A stretch of 64,000 nt of DNA from Corynebacterium ammoniagenes DSM 20306 (GTDB taxonomy: Bacteria > Actinomycetota > Actinomycetes > Mycobacteriales > Mycobacteriaceae), in assembly GCF_001941425.1 (NCBI RefSeq), contig NZ_CP009244.1, positions 2,232,001-2,296,000 on the forward strand. The letters run 5' to 3'. The position numbers and the translations under genes are program-made. Below, piece by piece: positions 1-7,394 of this stretch (positions are counted from its first letter, which is position 1; the number at the start of each line of letters is the position of its first letter). The notes under the pieces were generated by a model. The model did not search any database, was not told where the DNA came from, and worked only from the letters and a program-made list of their open reading frames with translations.

Positions 1-164
1 TACTCAAAACCGCCGCGGAGGTCTGCGAGACCGTTTTGTTCAAAGGTGGTCGAGGCATAGATTGGAACGTTGATGGAGCCCATGTGTTCATCTGGTTCCC
101 AACCTGCGTGGATAGCGCGGGAATTGAACCCACTTGCAAGCTCGCGCTTGGATTTTCCAGACAT
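1..164 (-). CDS. metB: Cystathionine gamma-synthase / O-acetylhomoserine-type enzyme, N-terminal part (cut by window edge)
   Basis: This is the first ~54 codons of a gene on the minus strand; the rest lies outside the window. The translated start contains SRAIHAGWEPDEHMGSINVP followed by IYASTTFEQN, which is the typical N-terminus of the Cys/Met-metabolism PLP enzymes and closely resembles corynebacterial MetB. The family joins an activated homoserine with cysteine (or sulfide) in methionine synthesis in the cytoplasm. The ATG at 164 has a clear ribosome binding site (GGAGG, about 173-177 on the minus strand). The PLP lysine and the rest of the fold cannot be seen, so MetB versus MetY/MetZ rests on the N-terminal resemblance only. 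Confidence 0.8.
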   Translation of the reverse strand, partial: MSGKSKRELASGFNSRAIHAGWEPDEHMGSINVPIYASTTFEQNGLADLRGGFE

Positions 165-492
165 TTACACAATCCTCCAGCAATCTTATTGTGAATTTTA
201 AAATGGGCTTTGCCATTCCGAACAGTGCCCACTATAGACCAAGCTGTTCACTTTCTATGACTATCGCGCGAATATTATTCACACCACACGGTGCCGTTGA
301 ATTTTAATTACTCACAGCGCGTTCGAATTCCCGCTGGGCAGGGCGGATTCGGCCTGCGCACACAGGAAAGTATAAGGCTAGGTTATTAGCATCGGTCAGT
401 ACGAAACATTAAAAATAGCGACCGACTAGTTGTCGACGTTTATCCATGACAAAGCGCCAACTTGGCCGGTTTAACCCTGAAAGCGAAAGGTT
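165..492. other. Divergent intergenic region between metB and the MscS gene
   Basis: About 330 bases between two divergent starts. On the minus strand a TATAGT near 233-238 is a reasonable -10 for metB. No convincing copy of the McbR-type palindrome known from C. glutamicum methionine genes was found. AT-rich stretches around 190-260 and 395-450 fit promoters, but nothing else can be supported. Confidence 0.4.
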
Positions 493-1545
493 GTGATCAT
501 TCTGAATAAATTTTCCTCACTTGCAGATATAACGACGCTCGCCGCGGCCCCTACTACTCCCGGTGATGCCGTGAAGGATGTCTCCAGCTGGTGGTCGGAT
601 CCAAACACCAGAGAGTGGCTCATTAATCGCCCCATTGCCATCGGCATCATTATTGTTGTTGCCTTAATTTTGCAGTGGATCTTGCGACGCGTGATCAATA
701 AGTTGGCTCAATCTTCTATTGAAAAGAAGGGATCGCGCTCAAATCCCATTAGTAAAATAGGGATACCCGGCGCGAATAATAAAAAACAAAAAGCGAAGCA
801 GGAAAAGCAACTTCAATCCATCGATAAGTCGCGGGAGAATCGACGCGTTTCGCGCATTAAGACGCTCGCTAATGTGGCTCGTTCCGCCTCCGCGATTGTG
901 GTGTGGGCCTGGGCAGTACTCGCAATCTTGGACCAAGTTGGAGTCAACATTGCTCCTTTGATTGCTTCCGCTGGTGTTTTGGGTGTCGCACTTGGTTTTG
1001 GTGCACAGTCCTTGGTCAAGGATTTTCTTTCTGGCATTTTCATGCTCTTGGAAGACCAATACGGCATTGGTGACACGATTGATTTAGGCGATGGCGTCTT
1101 TGGCGACGTCGAAGAAATTACCCTGCGCATTACGACGGTCCGGGATATGGATGGTGCCCTGTGGTACATCCGCAACGGCGAGATTCTCCAGGTCGCTAAC
1201 CACTCCGATGAATTCTCGGTAGCACGTATCCAGGTTCCTGTGGGCTTGTCCAATGACACAGAAAAGGCCTATGAGGTCATTGAAAATAGTGTGCGCGCAG
1301 CTGCTAAGACCCCTGAGGTTTCTGGCTTGATTCTAGATGAACCAGTGGTCAACGGCGTCACAGATTTCCAACCGGACTACCTGTCCTTCCGTGCCTCCGT
1401 AAAGACTCTTCCGGGTTCACAATGGCAAGTCCAGCGCATCTTGCAAGGTCGCGTGCTTAACTCAATGCATGATGCCGGCATTGTTACCCCTTACCCGTAT
1501 GGTATTGGTATCACTGCCCCACAGATGACGAAGGATGAGGAATAG
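493..1545 (+). CDS. MscS-family mechanosensitive ion channel
   Basis: A 350-residue membrane protein of the small-conductance mechanosensitive channel family, which opens under membrane tension and releases solutes on hypo-osmotic shock; the corynebacterial relative MscCG also exports glutamate. Predicted membrane segments lie near residues 47-65, 132-148 and 153-187. The third carries the family's Gly/Ala-rich pore helix (GVLGVALGFGAQSLVKDFLS), followed by the soluble beta domain. A basic, Lys-rich linker (about residues 75-125) separates the first two segments. It lacks the long C-terminal extension of MscCG. The GTG start at 493 is preceded by GAAAGG. It overlaps or abuts the globin gene, so the two are probably cotranscribed. 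Confidence 0.88.
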   Translation: MIILNKFSSLADITTLAAAPTTPGDAVKDVSSWWSDPNTREWLINRPIAIGIIIVVALILQWILRRVINKLAQSSIEKKGSRSNPISKIGIPGANNKKQKAKQEKQLQSIDKSRENRRVSRIKTLANVARSASAIVVWAWAVLAILDQVGVNIAPLIASAGVLGVALGFGAQSLVKDFLSGIFMLLEDQYGIGDTIDLGDGVFGDVEEITLRITTVRDMDGALWYIRNGEILQVANHSDEFSVARIQVPVGLSNDTEKAYEVIENSVRAAAKTPEVSGLILDEPVVNGVTDFQPDYLSFRASVKTLPGSQWQVQRILQGRVLNSMHDAGIVTPYPYGIGITAPQMTKDEE

Positions 1546-1549
1546 TCCC

Positions 1550-1942
1550 GTGACGAGCCCCAGCAGCGTTTATGAGGCGATTGGCGGCATGCCGACATTT
1601 CGCAACATTGTCTCCGGCTTCTACGCCCAAGTGCCGAAAGATGACATTCTTGGTCCGATGTACCCGGACGATGACATGGCCGGGGCTGAGGATCGCCTCG
1701 CGTGGTTCCTCTCCCAGTACTGGGGCGGACCACCGCTGTTTAATGAAAACCGTGGCTCACCACGGATGCGGATGCGCCATATGAATTTCCCGATTGATAT
1801 GGCCGCGCATGATCGCTGGTTGGAGTTGATGAGCAACTCTTTAGACCAAATTGATGAAGAAACCCTTCCGCAGGCATATCGCCAAATGATTTGGCAGCAT
1901 ATGCAGCGAATGGCTGGGATGCTCATTAATAAAGCTCCCTAA
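1550..1942 (+). CDS. glbO: Truncated haemoglobin, group II (TrHbO)
   Basis: A 130-residue 2-on-2 globin. Visible group features are the early Tyr in SGFYAQVPKDD, the second Tyr in LGPMYPDDD, the proximal-His region RMRMRHMNFPI and the Trp in HDRWLELM that marks group II. These proteins bind haem and oxygen in the cytoplasm and are linked to respiration or to nitric oxide and peroxide chemistry; the exact role here is unknown. GTG at 1550 is preferred because it sits just after the upstream stop, giving a near-overlap typical of coupling; an ATG at 1535 inside the channel gene is the alternative. A strong terminator follows. Confidence 0.88.
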   Translation: MTSPSSVYEAIGGMPTFRNIVSGFYAQVPKDDILGPMYPDDDMAGAEDRLAWFLSQYWGGPPLFNENRGSPRMRMRHMNFPIDMAAHDRWLELMSNSLDQIDEETLPQAYRQMIWQHMQRMAGMLINKAP

Positions 1943-1963
1943 AAGAATTCGCTAGCTAGCAAG

Positions 1964-1999
1964 AAGCAGGAGCCGGACTTTCCCGTCTCCTGCTTTTTA
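1964..1999. terminator. Rho-independent terminator between glbO and ald
   Basis: A 9-bp perfect stem (AAGCAGGAG at 1964-1972 with CTCCTGCTT at 1987-1995) is followed by a T run on the plus strand. It lies between two convergent genes, and the A residues on its left side may let it serve both strands. Confidence 0.85.
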
Positions 2000-2007
2000 C
2001 TTTCTTA

Positions 2008-3093
2008 CTAGAGGTTTAGAGCCTGGCGCACTGGCTCCGAGTGCAGCTCACCGTCGCGGGTCATCAGCCCATTTCGCAAACCAGGGATGCGCTCAAACGC
2101 CTCGTCGACACCCTTGGCAGCAATCTCGCGCACATAGCGCAGCGTCGCGGTCGTCAGCGCGCGCGTGGAGGTATTTGCCACCGCACCGGGCATATTGGCA
2201 ACGCAATAAAACACCTTGCCGTGAAGGTTAAACGTTGGGTCATCGTGTGAGGTCTTTTGTGAATTTTCAAAACAGCCGCCTTGGTCAATGGCGACATCCA
2301 CCAGCACGGCACCAGGCTTCATATCTTTGACCATGTCCTCGGTGACCAGTTTCGGCGCTGCTGCACCGGGGATGAGCACCGCACCAATGACGAGGTCTGC
2401 CTCGAGAAGCTCTTCAGCAATGGTGACCGGGTCAGAGATCTGGGTCCGGACCCGGCCCTGGTACTGCTCATCGATGTGTTGCAGCACCTGCGGGTCCAAG
2501 TCCAATACCGTGACCTCAGCGTGCAAGCCAGCAGCCATCGCCACGGCAGACGCACCTACTTGGCCACCACCAATAACAACCACGCGAGCTGGCTTGGTTC
2601 CGGGCACACCTGGCAGGAGCACACCGCGGCCGCCTTCGGTGGACTTGAGATGATACGAGCCCTCAATGACTGCTAGTCGCCCTGCAACCTGAGACATAGG
2701 GGTCAACAACGGCAAGCCGCCATTTTTATCCGTCACGGTCTCATATGCGAGCGCGGTACAACCGGAATCCATCAATGCCTGGGTCAGCGATTTAGATGCA
2801 GCCAAGTGCAGATAGGTAAACAGCACCAAGTCCTTGTGCAGGTACTTGTATTCTTCTTCCAGCGGTTCTTTGATCTTAAGAATCAAATCTGCTGATTCCC
2901 ACGCCTCTTGCGCGGAATCGACAACATTGGCACCGGCTTGCTGGTATTCCTCATCATAGAAGTTCGCGCCGGCTCCTGCGCCGGCCTGAAAAAAGACTTC
3001 GTGTCCGTCCTGAACCAATGAGCTGACTGACGCAGGGGTGGCGGCCACGCGGCTTTCTCGGTTCATAATTTCTGCGGGAATACCAATGCGCAT
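2008..3093 (-). CDS. ald: Alanine dehydrogenase
   Basis: A 361-residue NAD-dependent enzyme interconverting L-alanine and pyruvate plus ammonium. It has the N-terminal MRIGIPAEI start, the active-site region LFTYLHLAAS with its conserved His, the Rossmann motif VVVIGGGQVGASA followed by an acidic strand end (LDLD), and the VLVDVAIDQGG segment with the catalytic Asp. Length matches the family. I chose ATG at 3093 because it matches the family N-terminus and follows a good AAAGG site; an in-frame start at 3132 has neither. It is a single gene convergent with glbO. Alanine turnover fits with the alanine/glycine symporter at 31-32.5 kb, though they are unlinked. Confidence 0.95.
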   Translation of the reverse strand: MRIGIPAEIMNRESRVAATPASVSSLVQDGHEVFFQAGAGAGANFYDEEYQQAGANVVDSAQEAWESADLILKIKEPLEEEYKYLHKDLVLFTYLHLAASKSLTQALMDSGCTALAYETVTDKNGGLPLLTPMSQVAGRLAVIEGSYHLKSTEGGRGVLLPGVPGTKPARVVVIGGGQVGASAVAMAAGLHAEVTVLDLDPQVLQHIDEQYQGRVRTQISDPVTIAEELLEADLVIGAVLIPGAAAPKLVTEDMVKDMKPGAVLVDVAIDQGGCFENSQKTSHDDPTFNLHGKVFYCVANMPGAVANTSTRALTTATLRYVREIAAKGVDEAFERIPGLRNGLMTRDGELHSEPVRQALNL

Positions 3094-3218
3094 GTCGTGC
3101 CTTTCTACGAGTAGGAGCTTGTTTTCTATCAAGCTATCGGTACAAGCCTACTCGGAAGCACTCCAATTCGAAGCTTTTTTACAAAGCAGTCACCCTAATC
3201 GTTGCTTTCTAGCACGAA

Positions 3219-3893
3219 TTAAAACAGCGACAGGCGGTTGGAATGATAAACCGAGCCAAAGGGGGCATCGAGGCGTACCCATCGCCCAAGGCCAGCAATG
3301 CGCAAATGACGCGGTACGTCCATGGGCGCAGCGAAGTTCGGGATAAAACCTAAGTTGGTGCAGGCAAAGATCATCCGCATGGGGATTTCAACGCTCGTCT
3401 CACCTGATTCAGCGGTAATTACCGTTTGGTTCATCAGCCCTTGCGGTGGGCCCATGGGACCGGAGAACTGGCGGGTGAGCTTTTGTCCTTCATCGGCGAG
3501 ATGACGCGCCACATCGACAGGCAAATTATCAATGAGCTTAAACCCAGTCGCTGGAGGCAATGCGCCGGGCCAGGACGGATCACGAGGACGTCCAAGGTTA
3601 AGTTCCACCGGCGCTTCCGCAGTAGCCGATGCAAAGTCAGTGGCATTAAGCGCTGCCAACATGGTGTCTGCTCCCACCACTGCCCCATCGCGGCTGACAG
3701 TTCCCTGCAGTCGGCGCGCTGCCACCACTTCAAAAGGTGTGGTGGCAAAAACATCGACTACCGGTGGTTGCCCATCCGATCCATCGGATAATTGCCGCAA
3801 ACGCACCATGGCCGAGGCATCAATGCCCGTCACGCGAGCGAGAAAAGAAACCATTCCCGCGCCGCCGCCGTACAGCATCAATATTTCATCCAT
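3219..3893 (-). CDS. Conserved corynebacterial protein of unknown function
   Basis: A 224-residue protein that I cannot assign to a named family. It begins MDEILMLYGGGAGMVSFLAR and has no signal peptide, clear membrane helix or cysteine-rich motif. The middle has a Pro/Gly-rich stretch (GRPRDPSWPGALPPATGFKL) and the C-terminus is rich in aromatic and basic residues. ATG at 3893 is preceded by TAGGAG at good spacing, better than an upstream start at 3914. It lies between ald and a thioesterase on the same strand with a ~100-bp gap to each, so it may have its own promoter. Conserved coding character and a good ribosome binding site make it a real gene. Confidence 0.7.
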   Translation of the reverse strand: MDEILMLYGGGAGMVSFLARVTGIDASAMVRLRQLSDGSDGQPPVVDVFATTPFEVVAARRLQGTVSRDGAVVGADTMLAALNATDFASATAEAPVELNLGRPRDPSWPGALPPATGFKLIDNLPVDVARHLADEGQKLTRQFSGPMGPPQGLMNQTVITAESGETSVEIPMRMIFACTNLGFIPNFAAPMDVPRHLRIAGLGRWVRLDAPFGSVYHSNRLSLF

Positions 3894-3997
3894 GGTGCGT
3901 CTCCTAAAGTCCAATTGTGGGTAAGTAAATGAGCTACTGCGGGCGGTGCCCGAGCACGCTACTTCCCTTCCGACTCTAGCCCGCTGAGGGAATGTAG

Positions 3998-4480
3998 TTA
4001 GTCGTCGTAACCGATTTCACCCAAGCCCACGTCGGAGCCAGCAGCAGCGTGCTCGGCTTCATCATCGTGGGTTCGCCCGATATTGAGCAAAATATCGCGT
4101 TCTTGTTCAGTCAAAGAGCGCGGAATTTGGGTTTCAAGGTCAATGGCAACCTGGACGCATTCCACTACACATGCGGTGCGACCATGCTTATCTTTGATTT
4201 CTTGGCGCGTCACGAAAGAGGTGTTGCCCACTTCAACAACTTGTGATTCCACAAGTAGCTGCGCGTTGCCTTCCGGTTCAATCGGCTTGCGGAAGTCCAC
4301 ATCGAGGTGGCGGACAAAGGCAGCAAAATCAATATCTTGTGAATAGAAATTATCTTCTGCAAAAGCCAGGCGCGCTTCCTGGGCAATTTCCACATAGTTG
4401 GCATTCATAATGTGGCCATAGCGGTCAAAATCAGACCAGCGAACCGGAATGTAGTACGTGTGGATGGAATCTGAAGCCAT
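3998..4480 (-). CDS. Acyl-CoA thioesterase, 4-hydroxybenzoyl-CoA thioesterase (hotdog) family
   Basis: A 160-residue single hotdog domain. The N-terminal signature IPVRWSDFDRYGHIMNANYV contains the catalytic Asp and the aromatic/His pattern of the YbgC/4HBT family, followed by the long central helix (YVEIAQEARLAF). Such proteins hydrolyse acyl-CoA thioesters in the cytoplasm; the substrate cannot be told from sequence. The C-terminal 25 residues are acidic and probably disordered. An AAGGAG site about 12 bases upstream supports the start. It lies downstream of ettA on the same strand, separated by two hairpins. The same pairing is remembered from C. glutamicum, which is recall and was not checked. 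Confidence 0.85.
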   Translation of the reverse strand: MASDSIHTYYIPVRWSDFDRYGHIMNANYVEIAQEARLAFAEDNFYSQDIDFAAFVRHLDVDFRKPIEPEGNAQLLVESQVVEVGNTSFVTRQEIKDKHGRTACVVECVQVAIDLETQIPRSLTEQERDILLNIGRTHDDEAEHAAAGSDVGLGEIGYDD

Positions 4481-4582
4481 AAGGCGGCAATACTCCTTGG
4501 TTTATTTCCCAGTTGAACCAGCGCAGGAATACCCCACAACTGGCGCTAACCTGGTCAAATCATAAAATTAATAGGTCATATT

Positions 4583-4670
4583 AAACAAGAGGCGATAGCA
4601 CACGGTCTTCGTGCACTATCGCGTCCAGTCTATCGAGGTTATGCGTGGTGGAGAATTATTTCCCCACCAC
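4583..4670 (-). terminator. Two hairpins downstream of ettA, putative terminator
   Basis: Immediately past the ettA stop is a 7-bp hairpin (GTGGTGG 4645-4651 with CCACCAC 4664-4670). A second follows (GCGATAG 4592-4598 with CTATCGC 4616-4622, plus an inner CACG/CGTG), whose minus-strand exit reads into a short T-rich stretch. The pair probably ends ettA transcripts, though neither has a strong U run. Confidence 0.45.
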
Positions 4671-4676
4671 ACCACA

Positions 4677-6347
4677 TTAACGAGTCAGCTTGCGGTGGGT
4701 CACACGGGAAGGACGAGCGGCTTCTTCACCGAGGCGCTCAATCTTGTTCTTCTCGTAGTCGCCGAAGTTGCCCTCGAACCAGTACCACTGGCCTTCTTCG
4801 ATGTTGCCTTCCCACGCAAGAATGTGGGTACAGGTGCGGTCTAGGAACCAGCGGTCGTGAGAAATGACCACGGCACAGCCAGGGAACTTCTCTAGCGCAT
4901 TTTCCAATGAACCCAGGGTTTCTACGTCCAAGTCGTTAGTAGGCTCATCGAGGAGGATCAGGTTGCCGCCCTCTTTCAGCGTCAGCGCCAAGTTCAAACG
5001 GTTGCGCTCACCACCGGAGAGTACCTTCGATGGCTTTTGCTGGTCTGGTCCCTTGAAGCCGAAAGCAGACAGGTAAGCGCGCGATGGCATCTCATTTTGG
5101 CCGACGTGAATGTAGTCCAGGCCTTCCGAGACAACTTCCCACACCGTTGCTTCGGGATCGATGTTCGCACGGTTCTGGTCCACATACGACAGCTTGACGG
5201 TGTCGCCAACCTCCACGGTGCCGGAATCTGGATCTTCCAAGCCCACGATGGTCTTAAACAAGGTGGTCTTACCTACACCGTTCGGGCCAATAACGCCGAC
5301 GATGCCGTTACGCGGCAAGGTAAAGGACAAATCCTTAATCAGGACACGGTCATCGAAGCCCTTGGTCAGGTTCTTGGCTTCAACAACCTTGTTACCCAAG
5401 CGTGGCGGAGTAGGAATCTGGATTTCTTCAAAGTCCAGCTTCTTGTACTGCTCAGCCTCAGCCGCCATTTCTTCGTAGCGTTCCAGACGAGCCTTGTTCT
5501 TTGCCTGACGTGCCTTCGCACCAGAGCGAACCCATGCGAGTTCATCCTTCAGGCGCTTGCGCAGCTTGGCGTCCTTCTTGCCAGCAACCTCGAGGCGCTC
5601 AGCCTTCTTCTCCAGGTAGGTGGAGTAGTTGCCCTCGTATGGGTACAGCTTGCCGCGGTCAACCTCACAGATCCAGCCAGCGACGTGGTCGAGGAAGTAA
5701 CGGTCGTGTGTGACGGCCAAGACAGCGCCAGGGTAGTTTTCCAGGTGCTTTTCCAACCACTGCACGGACTCAGCATCCAAGTGGTTAGTAGGCTCATCGA
5801 GCAGCAGCAGGTCTGGCTCGCTCAGCAGCAACTTGGCCAAGGCCACGCGGCGACGCTCACCACCGGAAAGCTGGGTTACCGGGGCATCGGAAGGCGGGCA
5901 GCGCAATGCTTCCATTGCCTGCTCAATCTTGGAGTCAACTTCCCATGCATCGGCTGCGTCGAGTTCTTCCTGCAGCTTGCCCATTTCGTCCATGAGCTCA
6001 TCGGTGTAGTTGGTGGCCATTTCTTCGGCGATGGCTTCAAAGCGCTGCTTCTTTTCGAAGATCTCACCGAGACCTTCTTCAACGTTTTCGCGCACCGTCT
6101 TTTCTTCATTCAGCGGTGGTTCCTGCTGCAAGATGCCAACGGTGGCACCGGGATCCAAGAAGGCTTCGCCATTGGAAGGCTGGTCAAGACCAGCCATAAT
6201 CTTCAGAATTGAAGACTTACCCGCGCCGTTGGGACCTACAACACCAATCTTTGCGCCTGGGTAGAAAGCCATGGTGACATTGTCCAAAATGACCTTGTCG
6301 CCGATGGCTTTACGCACGTTTTTCATCGTATAGATGAACTCGCCCAT
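4677..6347 (-). CDS. ettA: ABC-F family translation factor EttA (energy-dependent translational throttle A)
   Basis: A 556-residue soluble protein with two ABC ATPase domains and no membrane segment. The first domain has Walker A GPNGAGKSS near residue 40 and signature LSGGERRRVALAKLLL; the second has GPNGVGKTT and SGGERNRLNLALTL. The two are joined by the charged linker typical of ABC-F proteins (KKDAKLRKRLKDELAWVRSG). Length and the full-length match to EttA place it there rather than among antibiotic-resistance ABC-F proteins. It binds the ribosomal E site and gates the first peptide bond according to the ATP/ADP ratio. Start ATG at 6347 follows AGGGAG. Confidence 0.93.
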   Translation of the reverse strand: MGEFIYTMKNVRKAIGDKVILDNVTMAFYPGAKIGVVGPNGAGKSSILKIMAGLDQPSNGEAFLDPGATVGILQQEPPLNEEKTVRENVEEGLGEIFEKKQRFEAIAEEMATNYTDELMDEMGKLQEELDAADAWEVDSKIEQAMEALRCPPSDAPVTQLSGGERRRVALAKLLLSEPDLLLLDEPTNHLDAESVQWLEKHLENYPGAVLAVTHDRYFLDHVAGWICEVDRGKLYPYEGNYSTYLEKKAERLEVAGKKDAKLRKRLKDELAWVRSGAKARQAKNKARLERYEEMAAEAEQYKKLDFEEIQIPTPPRLGNKVVEAKNLTKGFDDRVLIKDLSFTLPRNGIVGVIGPNGVGKTTLFKTIVGLEDPDSGTVEVGDTVKLSYVDQNRANIDPEATVWEVVSEGLDYIHVGQNEMPSRAYLSAFGFKGPDQQKPSKVLSGGERNRLNLALTLKEGGNLILLDEPTNDLDVETLGSLENALEKFPGCAVVISHDRWFLDRTCTHILAWEGNIEEGQWYWFEGNFGDYEKNKIERLGEEAARPSRVTHRKLTR

Positions 6348-6563
6348 GTCACTCCCTAAAATTTCGAGTTTTTATCACCCCAAAGCGTACCCGACAGATC
6401 AAATAAATGAACGCCTGCCACCGGTGTTATCCAGTAGCAAGCGCAGAATTCGGTCGGTTATTTATCGAGTGGGCAATAAATTAAATGCGAGCTAGCACCC
6501 CAACAAACCACTGCCCATCACCAATGATGGTGGTCACGGCAATAATTCGGGATAATTTAGCCT

Positions 6564-7124
6564 TTAAAAATTGGCCACCATGTCTTCTTCTTTGACTGCC
6601 TCGTCTTCGCGCGCATTATCAGCAGATTCAGCAGGCACAACCTCGACATCGGTTTCATCAATGACATCATCATTGTCCACGGTGTAGTCCTTATTAATGT
6701 GCAAAGCTTCACTACCGGCGTTGAGCACGATGCCTTCTGGGGTATGCATGGCATCCATGCGTTGAGAGGCCAAGATATGGCGGTTCATATCGATACCAAC
6801 TTGCAGGCCACGCAAGTAAGTACGCTCGCGCTGCTTTTGGGTCTCATTATCCGTCCAAGTATCAGTGCACAACGAGCCGAGTGCGATAACGGGCATGCCC
6901 TTCTTCAAAGACTTAGAGGCATTAATGGCCAGCTGGCCCCAGATTTCAATATTCATATACACGGTATCGCTATCGCGCCATTCCAATTCGCCATTGGCAT
7001 TGGTAAAGCGGCTGCGGCGGGAAGAAGCAATGCGCAAGCGGGTATTGACTTTATCGCCACTGAATTTCGTTACAAAAGGATCATCGGTCAGGTTGCCAGT
7101 AATAGTAATGGTGTATTGAGACAT
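6564..7124 (-). CDS. ssb: Single-stranded DNA-binding protein (second, SsbB-like paralogue)
   Basis: About 187 residues with an OB fold: N-terminus MSQYTITITGNLTDDPFVTK, the aromatic-rich strand region, then IEIWGQLAINASKSLKKGMP. The C-terminal third is acidic but ends EEDMVANF instead of the DDIPF-type tip that recruits partner proteins in canonical SSB. This suggests an accessory SSB used in repair, recombination or DNA uptake rather than the essential replicative one. ATG at 7124 is chosen because it matches the OB-fold start; the in-frame ATG at 7154 only adds an unrelated leader. The ribosome binding site is weak. A pair of DnaA-box-like repeats lies upstream. Confidence 0.85.
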   Translation of the reverse strand: MSQYTITITGNLTDDPFVTKFSGDKVNTRLRIASSRRSRFTNANGELEWRDSDTVYMNIEIWGQLAINASKSLKKGMPVIALGSLCTDTWTDNETQKQRERTYLRGLQVGIDMNRHILASQRMDAMHTPEGIVLNAGSEALHINKDYTVDNDDVIDETDVEVVPAESADNAREDEAVKEEDMVANF

Positions 7125-7222
7125 GAGAATGCATCTTTCTGGTGAGGTTTTCATTCGAGCGGATGCTCTTAAAACTCATCATTCAGGTGCCACAACTCAT
7201 TGAAAAGACCAGAGACAAAAAC

Positions 7223-7272
7223 CTGTGGACAACTTTGATGACTCGTCACGCAAAGTGTCAAGTTATCCACAG
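7223..7272. promoter_or_regulatory. Inverted pair of DnaA-box-like sequences upstream of ssb
   Basis: Two 13-base arms (7223-7235 and 7260-7272) form an inverted repeat with 12 of 13 matches and a 24-base spacer. Each arm holds a 9-mer matching the DnaA box: TTGTCCACA read on the minus strand (7224-7232) and TTATCCACA on the plus strand (7263-7271). A second inner repeat (ACTTTG/CAAAGT) is nested inside. The site is ~100 bases upstream of ssb, between it and the copD terminator, so it could regulate ssb. Binding is an inference. Confidence 0.5.
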
Positions 7273-7291
7273 CTAAGTAGATGCCACCGTT

Positions 7292-7339
7292 AAAAACGAA
7301 CAGACCGCCACTAGCCATCGATAAGCTAGCAGCGGTCTG
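7292..7339 (-). terminator. Terminator of the copD-ctaG gene
   Basis: CAGACCGC (7301-7308) pairs with GCGGTCTG (7332-7339), with an inner CTAGC/GCTAG pairing. Read on the minus strand the stem is followed by TTCGTTTTTA, a good rho-independent exit for the gene ending at 7395. Confidence 0.75.
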
Positions 7340-7386
7340 CGTCCAGCGGCCTGCGTCCAGCGGTCTGCGTCCAGCGGTCTGCGACC
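7331..7386. repeat. Four tandem 14-bp repeats overlapping the terminator arm
   Basis: The unit AGCGGTCTGCGTCC occurs four times head to tail (7331-7344, 7345-7358, 7359-7372, 7373-7386); the second copy has one change (C for T) and the fourth one change (A for T). The first copy contains the right arm of the terminator, so each repeat could in principle pair with the single opposite arm. Confidence 0.9.
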
Positions 7387-7394
7387 CTAATGCC

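Noticed and set aside
5037..6212. Long open frame on the plus strand opposite ettA
   Set aside because: It is a mirror frame of a certain gene, has no ribosome binding site and no recognisable domain.
7331..7386. CRISPR-like array
   Set aside because: The four 14-bp units are directly adjacent with no spacers and no cas genes nearby.
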